Below, piece by piece: positions 18,404 to 26,934 of a stretch of DNA of 64,000 nucleotides. A program made the translations under genes and the position numbers. Source of the stretch: Betaproteobacteria bacterium (GTDB taxonomy: Bacteria > Pseudomonadota > Gammaproteobacteria > Burkholderiales > Usitatibacteraceae); NCBI GenBank assembly GCA_016708825.1, contig JADJEZ010000004.1, positions 62,001-126,000 of the forward strand, read 5' to 3'. The notes beneath the pieces were generated by a model that was not told where the DNA came from, did no database searches, and was given only the letters and a program-made list of their open reading frames with translations. The stretch's first letter is position 1, and each line of letters begins with the position of its first letter.

Positions 18404-19120
18404 ATGAGGAGAATCGTCCTCGATACCGAGACCACGGGCCTCGACGCCTCGGAAGGGCACCGCGTGATCGAGATCGCGTGCGTGGAGCTCTTCGACCGGC
18501 GCCCGACGGGTCGCAATTTCCACCGCTACCTGAACCCGGGCCGCGAGATCGACCCGGGCGCGATCCAGATACACGGCCTCACCACGGACTTCCTCGCCGA
18601 CAAGCCGCGCTTTCCCGACATCGCCGACGAGTTCGTCGAGTTCGTCGAGGGCGCGGAACTGCTCATCCACAACGCCTCCTTCGACGCAGGCTTCCTCGAC
18701 GCGGAGTTCACCCTCATGGGCCGCCCGGGCATCGCGACGATCTGCCCCATCACCGACACGCTCGCGATGGCCCGCGAGATCCACCCGGGAAAGCGCAATT
18801 CGCTCGATGCCCTGTGCGAGCGGTACCAAGTGGACAATTCCACGCGCTCGCTGCACGGGGCCCTGCTCGACGCGCAGCTGCTGGCCGACGTCTGGCTCGC
18901 CATGACGCGCGGCCAGGACGCGCTCGACATCTCCCTCGAGGCCGCCTCCGATGCGCCTGCGGCCGCGGGTGAGCCCACGCGCCCGGCGCGCCTCGTCGTC
19001 GTGCGCGCGAGCGAAGAAGAGCTTTCCGCCCACGCCGAGATGTGCGAACGCATCGACAGGGAAAGCAAGGGCCGCTGCCTGTGGAAGCTCGCGGCGGCGC
19101 CCGGTGTGGGCACGCAGTGA
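18404..19120 (+). CDS. dnaQ: DNA polymerase III epsilon subunit (3'-5' proofreading exonuclease)
   Basis: 238-aa DEDDh exonuclease that proofreads for the replicative polymerase. Exo I is VLDTETTGLD (Asp7, Glu9), Exo II is LLIHNASFDAGFLD, and Exo III is the HGALLDAQLLADVW block containing the catalytic His and Asp. The C-terminal tail is proline/alanine rich and likely contacts the alpha subunit. The rnhA-dnaQ arrangement is common in Proteobacteria. Its stop overlaps the GTG of the GGDEF-EAL gene. Confidence 0.94.
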   Translation: MRRIVLDTETTGLDASEGHRVIEIACVELFDRRPTGRNFHRYLNPGREIDPGAIQIHGLTTDFLADKPRFPDIADEFVEFVEGAELLIHNASFDAGFLDAEFTLMGRPGIATICPITDTLAMAREIHPGKRNSLDALCERYQVDNSTRSLHGALLDAQLLADVWLAMTRGQDALDISLEAASDAPAAAGEPTRPARLVVVRASEEELSAHAEMCERIDRESKGRCLWKLAAAPGVGTQ

Positions 19121-20838
19121 CGACTCCGCCCCGGCACAAGGACGAGTTGAACCGCCTGGCCGCGCGGCTCGTGGCGCTCGGCGCCATTCCCATCGCGGTG
19201 TTCTGCGGCGCCTTCGCCCTCGGGCGCGCGGTGCTGGGCGTGGACCAGCAGGGCCAGATGTGGACCTGGATGCTCTCGCTCGGCGCCGCGGTCGCCTCGG
19301 TGTTCGTGCTGGCCCGGCGCACGGCGCGCGTGTTCGACGGCGAGGTGCAGGTCATCCGCCAGGCGCTGCGCCACACCGCCTCCGGCGCGGGCGGGGCGGA
19401 TCTTCCGGACCTCGACCAGCCCCTCGAGGGCCTCAAGCGGGAGGTGCTCGCGCTCGCCACCGACTTCCATGGCAAGGAACGTCGCCTGCAGGAGCGGCTC
19501 GACAACTCGCGCCAGCAGGTTTTCTTCCTGACCACCCACGATCCGCTCACGGGGCTGGCGAACCGGAAGACCCTCGAGGAGCGGCTCGAGTCCGCGCTCG
19601 ACTCCGCGCGCAGCCTGGGCGCGGGCCACGCGCTCGTCTATGTCGACATCGACTTCCTGCACCGCATCAACGATGCGTTCGGGCACCTGGCGGGCGACGA
19701 ACTGCTGCGCCGCCTCGTGCCGGTGCTCCAGGGCTGCCTGCGGCCGGAGGACCTCATCGCGCGCATAGGCGGCGACGAGTTCGCCGTGTTGATCGAGAAC
19801 TGCAGCGCCGATTTCGCCCTGCAGACGGCGCTTCGCATCCGCGACGCGGTCCAGGCCTGGCAGTTCGAGTGGAGCGAGCACGCCTTCCAGGTGGGCGTGA
19901 GCGCGGGCGTGGTGGCGATCACCCGGCTCACGCCCAGCCTTTCGGCGATCTTCAACGAGGCCGACAGCGCCTGCTTCGCCGCCAAGGAGCAGGGCCGGAA
20001 CCGCGTCGTGGCGTTCCACGAGGCCCAGGCCTCCCAGTACATGCGCCAGACGAGCCGCGGGTGGCTCAAGCGCATCAACGACGCCATCTCGGGCGGCGCC
20101 TTCACGCTCCTTTACCAGCCGATCGTGGCGATCACCGCCGCGAACGAGCTCGGCGCGCTCCCGCGCGTGGAGGCGCTGCTGCGCATGAGCGAAACGGGCG
20201 GGGAGCTGATCCTGCCCATGTCCTTCATCCCGGTGGCGGAGCGATACGACCTGATGCGCTCCATCGACCGCTGGGTGATCGAGCGCGCCTTCTCGGACTT
20301 CCGGCGGCTCGCCCGGGACCGGGGCGTGGAGCGCCCCGCGGAGTTCTCGATCAACCTGTCCGGCCACACGCTCTCCAGCCCGGAGTTCGGCGACTTCGTG
20401 CGCGAGTGCTTCGCCGAGTACGGCGTACCGCCCGCCTGCGTGTGCTTCGAGATCACCGAGACCGCGGCCATCGCCAACGTCGAGCGAGCCCGCGCATCCA
20501 TCGAGGCGCTCCGGGCCTCGGGCGTGCGCTTCTGGCTCGACGATTTCGGCAGCGGGCTCTCGTCCTTCAACTACCTCAAGCACTTTCCCGTCGACGGGCT
20601 CAAGATCGACGGGCTGTTCGTGAAGGGCATCGCGAAGAACTACCTGGACTACGCGCTGGTCGAGGCCATCCAGAAGATCGCGCTGACGATGGGCCTCGCC
20701 ACGGTCGCGGAGTGCGTGGAGAGCGAGGAGGTCGCGAGGAAGCTCCTCGCCATCGGCGTGCCCTGGGGGCAGGGATATCATCTCGGCCACCCGAGGCCTC
20801 TCGAGGCGGTTTTCACCTGGAGTTCCGGTTCGCCGTGA
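19117..20838 (+). CDS. Cyclic-di-GMP turnover protein, GGDEF-EAL
   Basis: 573-aa membrane-bound signalling protein. Two N-terminal transmembrane helices (about residues 15-35 and 45-65) are followed by a coiled-coil linker, a GGDEF domain (IGGDEFAVLIEN near residue 217, intact catalytic motif), and an EAL domain. The EAL side shows YQPIVAI, RVEALLRM, INLSG, EITETAA, DDFGSGLSSF and LKIDGLF, so most phosphodiesterase metal ligands are present. Some positions deviate (AECVE for AEGVE). It could synthesise and/or degrade c-di-GMP. GTG at 19117 overlaps the dnaQ stop (GTGA). Confidence 0.9.
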   Translation: MTTPPRHKDELNRLAARLVALGAIPIAVFCGAFALGRAVLGVDQQGQMWTWMLSLGAAVASVFVLARRTARVFDGEVQVIRQALRHTASGAGGADLPDLDQPLEGLKREVLALATDFHGKERRLQERLDNSRQQVFFLTTHDPLTGLANRKTLEERLESALDSARSLGAGHALVYVDIDFLHRINDAFGHLAGDELLRRLVPVLQGCLRPEDLIARIGGDEFAVLIENCSADFALQTALRIRDAVQAWQFEWSEHAFQVGVSAGVVAITRLTPSLSAIFNEADSACFAAKEQGRNRVVAFHEAQASQYMRQTSRGWLKRINDAISGGAFTLLYQPIVAITAANELGALPRVEALLRMSETGGELILPMSFIPVAERYDLMRSIDRWVIERAFSDFRRLARDRGVERPAEFSINLSGHTLSSPEFGDFVRECFAEYGVPPACVCFEITETAAIANVERARASIEALRASGVRFWLDDFGSGLSSFNYLKHFPVDGLKIDGLFVKGIAKNYLDYALVEAIQKIALTMGLATVAECVESEEVARKLLAIGVPWGQGYHLGHPRPLEAVFTWSSGSP

Positions 20839-20858
20839 CGCGGGTGCGGTCGGCGGGC

Positions 20859-20864
20859 TATAAT
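20859..20864 (+). promoter_or_regulatory. Consensus -10 box upstream of the cytochrome c genes
   Basis: TATAAT, 79 bases before the first cytochrome ATG, within the same TATAATTCGCG context as at 3504. It is a likely promoter for the two-gene cytochrome operon. Confidence 0.5.
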
Positions 20865-20942
20865 TCGCGCCGAATCGGCGCCGCGACCCGGAGTGGGGCG
20901 CGGCGATCCACTCCCCCGAAGCACATACCCTGACGAGACGCC

Positions 20943-21284
20943 ATGTCCCGAACCTGTCTGTTCATTGCCGCCGTTGCCGCGGCGCTCGCCATCTCGGCCC
21001 ACGCGGCCGGCGATCCCGTCGCCGGCAAGCAGAAGAATTTCCAGTGCATGGGATGCCATGGCATTCCCGGCTGGAAGTCGGCGTTCCCGGAGGTCTACCA
21101 CGTGCCCAAGCTCGGCGGGCAGCACGCTTCCTATCTCGTCGCCGCTCTCAAGCAGTACAAGGCCGGCGAGCGGGACCACGCGACCATGCGATCCATCGCC
21201 GCGAGCCTGTCCGAGAAGGACATGGAGGACATCGCGGCGTACTACGCGCAGTCGGCGGGCGGCGCGACGGTGGCCGGCAAATGA
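20943..21284 (+). CDS. Cytochrome c553-like class I c-type cytochrome
   Basis: 113-aa periplasmic electron carrier. The signal peptide (FIAAVAAALAISAHA) is followed by a single heme site CMGCH near residue 36. The axial methionine candidate lies in DHATMRSIA, and a C-terminal helix LSEKDMEDIAAYYAQ completes the fold. It is paralogous to the next gene, and the pair resembles the small c4/c553 cytochromes feeding terminal oxidases in Betaproteobacteria. Its stop overlaps the next start (ATGA). Confidence 0.92.
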   Translation: MSRTCLFIAAVAAALAISAHAAGDPVAGKQKNFQCMGCHGIPGWKSAFPEVYHVPKLGGQHASYLVAALKQYKAGERDHATMRSIAASLSEKDMEDIAAYYAQSAGGATVAGK

Positions 21285-21616
21285 GGCCCGCCATGCGCAT
21301 GCACGCACTCATCGCCCTCGCCGCCCTCGCCCTCGGCGGCCAGGTCCAGGCGGCAACGGGCAATGCCGCCACCGGCAAGAACAAGGCCGAACCCTGCAAG
21401 GCCTGCCACGGAGAGGCCGGCATCAGCGCGAGCCCCGAGTTCCCGAAGATCGCGGGGCAGCACGCGGACTATCTCGCCACGGCCCTGCGGCACTACAAGG
21501 CCGGAAAGCGCAAGAACGCCATCATGGCCGGCCAGGTCGCCAACCTGTCCGAGAAGGACATGGTCGACCTCGCGGCGTACTACGCATCGCAGTCCGGCCT
21601 CGCGATCAAGTACTGA
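21281..21616 (+). CDS. Cytochrome c553-like class I c-type cytochrome, second copy
   Basis: 111-aa paralogue of the preceding cytochrome, with signal peptide (HALIALAALALGGQVQA) and heme site CKACHGEAG. The same C-terminal motif LSEKDMVDLAAYYASQ is present. The ATG at 21281 overlaps the upstream TGA by 4 bases, so the two are translationally coupled. A second Met at 21293 is an alternative start. It probably works with its neighbour as a periplasmic electron shuttle. Confidence 0.92.
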   Translation: MRPAMRMHALIALAALALGGQVQAATGNAATGKNKAEPCKACHGEAGISASPEFPKIAGQHADYLATALRHYKAGKRKNAIMAGQVANLSEKDMVDLAAYYASQSGLAIKY

Positions 21617-21641
21617 CGCGGCCCTGGCGGTACCGACGCGA

Positions 21642-21671
21642 GCCCGGCCATGCGCCGGGCTTGTCGTTTTT
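21642..21671 (+). terminator. Rho-independent terminator of the cytochrome operon
   Basis: GCCCGG-CCATGCG-CCGGGC: 6-bp GC stem, 7-base loop, followed by TTGTCGTTTTT. It lies 25 bases after the second cytochrome stop and between convergent genes. Confidence 0.8.
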
Positions 21672-21703
21672 CGGTTGCGCTTGCGCCGTGGTCCGGCCGC
21701 GAA

Positions 21704-22141
21704 TCACTGCCGGTGCTTGCGGGCGAGGCAGTCGAGGTAAGTGGCATTGTCGAACGCGGCCGCGTTGCGCTGCGCCTGCCAGAGCACCTCGGCAAGGCAC
21801 TCCATGACGGCGTGCCGCGCCTCGTGCGCCGAGCCACGCTTCGCGGCGAGCGCATCCACGGCCTCGCGAATCCCCGGCGGCTGGTCGATCGAGACCTGCT
21901 CCGCGATGGCCAGGTGCAGGGCGAGGTGCAGGAAGGGATTGGACTCGCCGCCCTCCGGTTTCCATTCGCGATCGCGGAAACGCTCCGGATCGCCGAGCAC
22001 TTCGTGGTACTCGGGGTGCTCCAGGACGATCGCGAGCGCCATCGTTTCGAGCGGCGCGAGCGCTTCTCCGGCCCGGGAGCGTGCCCACAGGCCGAAGAAG
22101 AAGTCGCGCACCTGGTCGCGGTCGGGGTTGAAAAGGCTCAT
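21704..22141 (-). CDS. DUF1841 family protein
   Basis: 145-aa cytoplasmic protein of unknown function. The family hallmark is the opening MSLFNPDRDQVRDFFFGLW and the central HPEYHEVL...NPFLHLALHLAIAEQ, rich in histidines. No signal peptide or membrane segment is seen. The start overlaps the nth stop by 4 bases, so it is likely co-translated with nth. It is found widely in Betaproteobacteria, but no role is established. Confidence 0.88.
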   Translation of the reverse strand: MSLFNPDRDQVRDFFFGLWARSRAGEALAPLETMALAIVLEHPEYHEVLGDPERFRDREWKPEGGESNPFLHLALHLAIAEQVSIDQPPGIREAVDALAAKRGSAHEARHAVMECLAEVLWQAQRNAAAFDNATYLDCLARKHRQ

Positions 22142-22812
22142 TTCGGCAGCCGGGATCGCTTCGGCGCGGGCGGAGCGGCGAACTTCGCCTTGTCCTTGAA
22201 CCCGCAGGGATCGCGCACGGGGCAGGCGCCGCACTTCGGAGAGCGCGCGACGCACGTGTAGCGGCCGTGCAGGATCAGCCAGTGGTGCGCGTGCAGGCGG
22301 TACTCCGGCGGTACGACCTCCAGGAGGCGGCGCTCGACCGCCAGGACGTCCTTGCCGGGAGCGAGCCCCGTACGGTTGCACACGCGGAAGATGTGCGTGT
22401 CGACCGCCATGGTCGCCTCGCCGAAGGCCACGTTCAGCACCACGTTGGCGGTCTTTCTCCCGACGCCGGGGAGCTTCTCGAGCGCCTCGCGCGTGCACGG
22501 GACCTCGCCGCCGTGTTCCGAAAGCAGCAGCCTCGACAGGCCGACCACGTTCCTCGCCTTCGTGCGGAAGAGCCCGATGCTCCTCACGTACCCGGCGAGG
22601 CCCTCCTCGCCCAGCGCGACCATGGCCTCTGGGGTGCGCGCCACGGGAAAGAGACCGCGCGTGGCGAGGTTCACGCTCCTGTCGGTGGCCTGCGCCGAGA
22701 GCACCACGGCCACCAGCAGTTCGTAGGGCGTGGCGAACTCGAGCTCGCTCCTCGGCTCGGGGTCCGCGTCGCGCAGGACGCGGAAGAACCGCTCGCGCGC
22801 GGCGGGCTTCAT
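22138..22812 (-). CDS. nth: Endonuclease III
   Basis: 224-aa DNA glycosylase/AP lyase that removes oxidised pyrimidines in base excision repair. It has the helix-hairpin-helix LPGVGRKTANVV (with the catalytic Lys), the catalytic Asp in AVDTHIFRV, and the C-terminal [4Fe-4S] ligands C-x6-C-x2-C-x5-C in CVARSPKCGACPVRDPC. It starts inside the end of the rsxB-like gene (4-base overlap). The length is slightly above E. coli Nth (211 aa). Confidence 0.95.
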   Translation of the reverse strand: MKPAARERFFRVLRDADPEPRSELEFATPYELLVAVVLSAQATDRSVNLATRGLFPVARTPEAMVALGEEGLAGYVRSIGLFRTKARNVVGLSRLLLSEHGGEVPCTREALEKLPGVGRKTANVVLNVAFGEATMAVDTHIFRVCNRTGLAPGKDVLAVERRLLEVVPPEYRLHAHHWLILHGRYTCVARSPKCGACPVRDPCGFKDKAKFAAPPAPKRSRLPK

Positions 22813-23321
22813 CCTTCGCGCTCGAGCATCCGGGCGGCGTGCTCGGCGGCCTCGCGCGCCAGCCGCGCTGCGCGGAACCCGTGCCGTTGCCGCGAGAGGT
22901 CCGGATCGGGAAGCGCGGGGACGGGCACGAGCGCGATGCAGTCCACGGGGCAGGGGGGAATGCACAGCTCGCATCCGGTGCACCAGCCGGCGATCACCGT
23001 GTGCATGAGCTTCGACGCGCCGACGATGGCGTCCACCGGGCAGGCCTGGATGCACTTCACGCAGCCGATGCACTGCGATTCGTCGATCAAGGCGACACGG
23101 GGCGGGAGAAACTCGCCGCGGGTTGCGTCGAGCCGCTTCGCGGGGCGCCCGAGCAGCGCCGCGAGTTTCGCGACGCCCTCGTCGCCACCGGGCGGGCATT
23201 GGTCGATGTCCGCTTCCGCGTTCGCGATCGCCTCCGCATAGGGCCGGCAGCCCTCGTAGCCGCACTTCGCGCACTGCGTCTGCGGCAGCAATGCGTCGAT
23301 GCGCGTGGCGAGCGGGCTCAC
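22809..23321 (-). CDS. rsxB: RnfB/RsxB-like iron-sulfur protein, stand-alone
   Basis: 170-aa ferredoxin-like protein. An N-terminal 4Fe-4S (Fes) domain has CAKCGYEGCRPYA, and the C-terminal part has two ferredoxin clusters (CIGCVKCIQACPVDAI and CTGCELCIPPCPVDCI). The membrane helix of true RnfB is lacking, and no other rnf/rsx genes are nearby. In Betaproteobacteria such a copy often precedes nth. A role in electron supply to Fe-S proteins is possible but unproven. GTG at 23321 overlaps the ald stop. Confidence 0.85.
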   Translation of the reverse strand: MSPLATRIDALLPQTQCAKCGYEGCRPYAEAIANAEADIDQCPPGGDEGVAKLAALLGRPAKRLDATRGEFLPPRVALIDESQCIGCVKCIQACPVDAIVGASKLMHTVIAGWCTGCELCIPPCPVDCIALVPVPALPDPDLSRQRHGFRAARLAREAAEHAARMLEREG

Positions 23322-24430
23322 GCGAGGTCTTCCTTCGCGAGGCGGTGCCAGGGCAGCCCGGTTTCCGAGGCGATGCCCTCGTGCGCGATGCGGCCGCGCC
23401 AGATCAGCACTCCGGCCCTCAAGCCCGCATCGTCGGCGAGCGCCCGCGTGATGCCCTTGCCGGCGAGGGTGCGGACATAGGGCAGGGCCGCGGCCGACAG
23501 GGCCGCCGCACTCGCGCGCGCCACCGCCGAAGGCATGTTGGAAACGCAGTAGTGCACCACGCCCTCGTCCACGAACGTGGGGTCGGCGAACGAGGTCGGG
23601 CGCGAGGTCTCGGCCACGCCGCCGGCGTCGATCGAGACGTCGACGATCACGGATCCCGGCTTCATGCGCGCGACGAGGGAACGAGGCAGCAGCTTCGGCG
23701 TCGGCGCGCCGGGAACGAACACCGCGCCCACGACGAGGTCCGCATCCAGGGCATGCCGCTCGATGTTCGCGGGGGTCGCGAGCTCTGCGTCCACGCCGCC
23801 GCCCAGGCGCGCGGCCAGCGCCTCGCGGGTGGCCGCCGAACGCGTGAGGACGGTGACCTTCGCGCCCATGCCCGCGGCTACGATGGCGGCATGGGTTCCC
23901 GCGTGTCCGCCGCCGAGCACCAGCACGCGCGCGGGATCGGCGCCGGGGCAACCCGAGAGCAGCGTGCCGTTGCCTCCCTCGGGCATCGTGAGGAGCTGGG
24001 CGCCCACCTGGATCGCGAGCCGCCCGGCGATGACCGACATGGGAGCGAGCATCGGAAAGGCGCCATCGCGGTCGCGCACCAGTTCGTAGGCGATCGCCGT
24101 GACGCCCCGCGCAGCGAGGCCGCTCGCACGCTCGGGCGCTCCCACCAGCTGCTGGAAGCCGAAGACCGCGGTGTCGGCGGCGAGCCCGGGCCATTCGCCG
24201 GGCAGGACCTCCTTCACCTTCACGACGAGCCCGGCTTTCCACGCTTCTGCGGGATCCACGATTGCCGCGCCTGCAGCCGCGTAGGCGTCATCGCCTGCAC
24301 CGATGCCGCGGCCCGCCCCGGAGGCGACACGCACCTCGTGGCCGTCGAGGGCGAGCGCGCGAACGGCGCCCGGATCGAGCCCGACGCGTCGCTCGCCTTC
24401 CTTCGATTCGCGGGGAATGCCGATGCGCAT
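23318..24430 (-). CDS. ald: Alanine dehydrogenase
   Basis: 370-aa NAD-dependent enzyme interconverting L-alanine and pyruvate plus ammonia. It has the family opening MRIGIPRESKEGERRVGL, the catalytic region KVKEVLPGEWP and MLAPMSVIAGRLA, and the Rossmann nucleotide loop VLVLGGGHAGTHAA near residue 170. The C-terminal domain closes with GLPWHR. Size matches the family (about 370 aa). It lies 24 bases downstream of pyrD in a tightly packed minus-strand cluster. Confidence 0.93.
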   Translation of the reverse strand: MRIGIPRESKEGERRVGLDPGAVRALALDGHEVRVASGAGRGIGAGDDAYAAAGAAIVDPAEAWKAGLVVKVKEVLPGEWPGLAADTAVFGFQQLVGAPERASGLAARGVTAIAYELVRDRDGAFPMLAPMSVIAGRLAIQVGAQLLTMPEGGNGTLLSGCPGADPARVLVLGGGHAGTHAAIVAAGMGAKVTVLTRSAATREALAARLGGGVDAELATPANIERHALDADLVVGAVFVPGAPTPKLLPRSLVARMKPGSVIVDVSIDAGGVAETSRPTSFADPTFVDEGVVHYCVSNMPSAVARASAAALSAAALPYVRTLAGKGITRALADDAGLRAGVLIWRGRIAHEGIASETGLPWHRLAKEDLA

Positions 24431-24454
24431 CGGGGCAGCCGGCGCGGCCTCGGG

Positions 24455-25468
24455 TCAGCCCCGGAGCGCGCGCCGCGACTCGGCGATGAGCCCGGGGCCG
24501 CGATAGATGAAGCCCGTGTAGAGCTGCACGAGGCTGGCGCCCGCCTCGATCTTCGCCTTCGCGTCGCTTCCGGAAAGGATGCCGCCGACGCCGATGAGGG
24601 GGATCCGGCCGGCGATCTGGCTCGAGAGCTTGCGCAGAACCTCCGTCGAGCGCGCGAACAGCGGCCGCCCGGAGAGTCCCCCGGCCTCGGCGGCGTGGCG
24701 GTGGCCCTCGACGCCCGCACGGTCCGTGGTCGTGTTGGTGGCGATCAGCGCGTCGACGCGGTGCTGCAGCGCGAGATCCGCCACGGCGCCGATCTGCTCG
24801 TCGTCCAGGTCCGGAGAGATCTTTACCGCGAGGGGCTTCCTGCGACCGGTCCGGCCGGCCAGGGCGTCGCGCCTCGCCATGACGCTCGCCAGGAGCTCGT
24901 CCAGCCTTTCCCGGGACTGCAGGTCGCGCAGGTTCTTCGTGTTGGGCGACGAGATGTTCACCGCCACGTAGCTCGCGCGTTCGTACACCGCGTCCAGGCA
25001 CGCGAGGTAGTCGTCGGCGGCGCGGTCGAGCGGCGTGTCCGCGTTCTTGCCGATGTTGATGCCGAGCACGCCGCGGTAGGACGAGCGCTCGACGTTGCGC
25101 AGGAGCTCCTCCACGCCGACGTTGTTGAACCCCATGCGGTTCACGATCGCCTCGTCGGGCACCAGCCGGAAGAGCCTCGGCCTGGGATTGCCGGGCTGCG
25201 GGCGCGGCGTGACGGTGCCGACCTCGAGGTGGCCGAAGCCCAGGGCCGCGAGCGCGTCCAGGTACTGCGCGTTCTTGTCCATTCCCGCGGCGAGCCCCAC
25301 GGGGTTCGGGAAATCGATCCCCATCACCGTGCGGCCCTCGCCGTGGTCCGAGCCCGCGCCGAGGAGCGCCACCGCCGGGCCGAGCGCGCACATCGACTTG
25401 AGCGCGAGGTCGTGCGCGGTTTCGGGGTCGAGCCGGAAGAGGGCGCTCCTGGCGAGGCGATAGAGCAT
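24455..25468 (-). CDS. pyrD: Dihydroorotate dehydrogenase (quinone), class 2
   Basis: 337-aa FMN flavoenzyme of pyrimidine synthesis, associated with the inner membrane through its N-terminal helix (MLYRLARSALFRLDPETAHDLAL). FMN-binding and active-site blocks are visible: NPVGLAAGMDKNAQY, GFGHLEVGTVTPRPQPGNP, INIGKNADTPL, NISSPNTKNLRDLQ (with catalytic Ser), and LIGVGGI...ASLVQLYTGF. The class 2 assignment rests on the N-terminal extension and length. Confidence 0.95.
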   Translation of the reverse strand: MLYRLARSALFRLDPETAHDLALKSMCALGPAVALLGAGSDHGEGRTVMGIDFPNPVGLAAGMDKNAQYLDALAALGFGHLEVGTVTPRPQPGNPRPRLFRLVPDEAIVNRMGFNNVGVEELLRNVERSSYRGVLGINIGKNADTPLDRAADDYLACLDAVYERASYVAVNISSPNTKNLRDLQSRERLDELLASVMARRDALAGRTGRRKPLAVKISPDLDDEQIGAVADLALQHRVDALIATNTTTDRAGVEGHRHAAEAGGLSGRPLFARSTEVLRKLSSQIAGRIPLIGVGGILSGSDAKAKIEAGASLVQLYTGFIYRGPGLIAESRRALRG

Positions 25469-25496
25469 CAGCGGCCCCGCGCGGGCCGGCGGGATC

Positions 25497-26219
25497 TCAT
25501 CGCAGGCGCTTCCATTCCCCGCGGGAGAGCCCCTCGATCGGACGGAACTCGCTCTTGTAGGCCATCTTGCGGCTCTGCGCGATCCAGTAGCCCAGGTAGA
25601 CGTAGGCGAGCCCGCGGCTCCGGGCTTCCTCGATCTGCCAGAGCACGTTCCAGGTGCCGAAGCTCGCCTTCTCCACGAGCGGGTCGAAGAAGGTGTAGAC
25701 CGACGACAGCCCGTCGGCCAGTTCGTCGACGACGGACACCATGCGCAGCCTCCCCGCCTCGCGGAACTCCACGAGGGAGGTGGCGACGTTGGACTGGAGC
25801 AGGAAGTGCGCGTACTGCTCGCGGCTGTCGTGGTCCATCCCGCCGCCCCGGTGCCGCTCGCCCTGGTAGAGGCGATAGAGCGCGTAGTGCTCGGCACTGA
25901 ACCTGAGCTCGCCGTGGCGCGCCTCCAGGCCCGCGTGTCGTTTCCAGGCGCGGCGCTGCGAGCGGCTGGGCTCGAAGTCCGCGGCCACCACGCGCACCGG
26001 CACGCACGCCTGGCAGTGGTCGCAGTAGGGGCGGTAGGTGAAGGCGCCGGAACGCCGGAAGCCGGCGGAGACGAGGGAGCCGTAGGTGTCGGTGTCGATC
26101 AGGTAGCTGGGCGTGGCCACCTGCGAACGCGCGAGCCGCCCCGGCAGGTAGCTGCACGGGTAGGGTGCGGTCGCGTAGAACTGCAGGTTCGCTAGGGGGA
26201 GGTCGTTGAGCTTTGCCAT
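25497..26219 (-). CDS. bpt: Aspartate/glutamate leucyl-transferase (Bpt, arginyltransferase family)
   Basis: 240-aa cytoplasmic aminoacyl-tRNA-protein transferase. It adds leucine to proteins with N-terminal Asp or Glu, marking them for ClpS/ClpAP. The N-terminal Cys cluster PYPCSYLPGR and CDHCQACVPVRV is present, as is the ATE fold motif RLYQGERHRGGGMDH, with VYTFFDP, YLGYWI and MAYKSEFRPIE downstream. Overlap of its start with the 3' end of aat (28 bases) means both N-degron transferases are one transcription unit. Confidence 0.93.
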   Translation of the reverse strand: MAKLNDLPLANLQFYATAPYPCSYLPGRLARSQVATPSYLIDTDTYGSLVSAGFRRSGAFTYRPYCDHCQACVPVRVVAADFEPSRSQRRAWKRHAGLEARHGELRFSAEHYALYRLYQGERHRGGGMDHDSREQYAHFLLQSNVATSLVEFREAGRLRMVSVVDELADGLSSVYTFFDPLVEKASFGTWNVLWQIEEARSRGLAYVYLGYWIAQSRKMAYKSEFRPIEGLSRGEWKRLR

Positions 26220-26908
26220 GCTTCCTCGGTGGCCGGCCAGCGCCTGCCGGTCGGACGACATTGTATCGACTCGGCCAGGAGCTGCGCGAACTCGCGGCGC
26301 GGGATCTCGCGCGCGCCCAGGGATGCCAGGTGCCGCGTGGCCTGCTGGCAGTCGATCACGCGCACCCCCAGCGCCTTCACGCGCCCGACCAGCTTCACGA
26401 GCGCCACCTTCGAGGCATCGGGCTCGCGCGTGAACATCGACTCGCCGAAGAAGGCGCCTCCCAGCAGCAGGCCGTAGAGCCCGCCCGCGAGCTCGCCGTC
26501 CTTCCACGATTCGACCGAATGCGCGTAGCCCAGCTCGTGCAGGCGCGTGTAGGCCCGCACCATGTCCGGGACGATCCAGGTCCCGGGCTGGCCGTCGCGC
26601 GGCGCGGCACACGCCGCGATGACCTCCCGGAAAGCGGTGTCGAAGCGCGTCTCGAAGTCGCCCCGGGTCACCGCCCTGCGCAGCGAACGCGAGACCTTCA
26701 ACTCCTCGGGGAAGAGCACCATGCGCGGATGCGGCGACCACCACAGGATCGGCTCGCCTTCGGAAAACCAGGGGAATATCCCCTTCGCGTAGGCGTCGAC
26801 CAGGCGCTCCGCGGAAAGGTCCGCGCCGGCGCACAGCAGGCCGTTGGGCGAGCGCAGCGCCTTCGAGACGGGCGGGAAGGGATCCCGCGGGCGAAGGAAG
26901 GGGATCAC
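26192..26908 (-). CDS. aat: Leucyl/phenylalanyl-tRNA-protein transferase
   Basis: 238-aa enzyme that attaches Leu or Phe to proteins with N-terminal Arg or Lys in the N-degron pathway. It has the typical blocks GLLCAGADLSAERLVDAYAKGIFPW, WWSPHPRMVL, GTWIVPDMVRAYTRLHELGYAHSVE, GLYGLLLGGAFFGESMF and DCQQATRHLASLGAREIPR. It starts with ATG at 26908 and is followed by bpt with an overlap. Confidence 0.95.
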   Translation of the reverse strand: MIPFLRPRDPFPPVSKALRSPNGLLCAGADLSAERLVDAYAKGIFPWFSEGEPILWWSPHPRMVLFPEELKVSRSLRRAVTRGDFETRFDTAFREVIAACAAPRDGQPGTWIVPDMVRAYTRLHELGYAHSVESWKDGELAGGLYGLLLGGAFFGESMFTREPDASKVALVKLVGRVKALGVRVIDCQQATRHLASLGAREIPRREFAQLLAESIQCRPTGRRWPATEEAWQSSTTSP

Positions 26909-26934
26909 GCGACGCTACGCCCGCGGCCCCCCGG

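Noticed and set aside
22809..23321. Part of an Rnf electron-transport complex
   Set aside because: No rnfA, C, D, G or E genes are adjacent, and the membrane helix of RnfB is missing.
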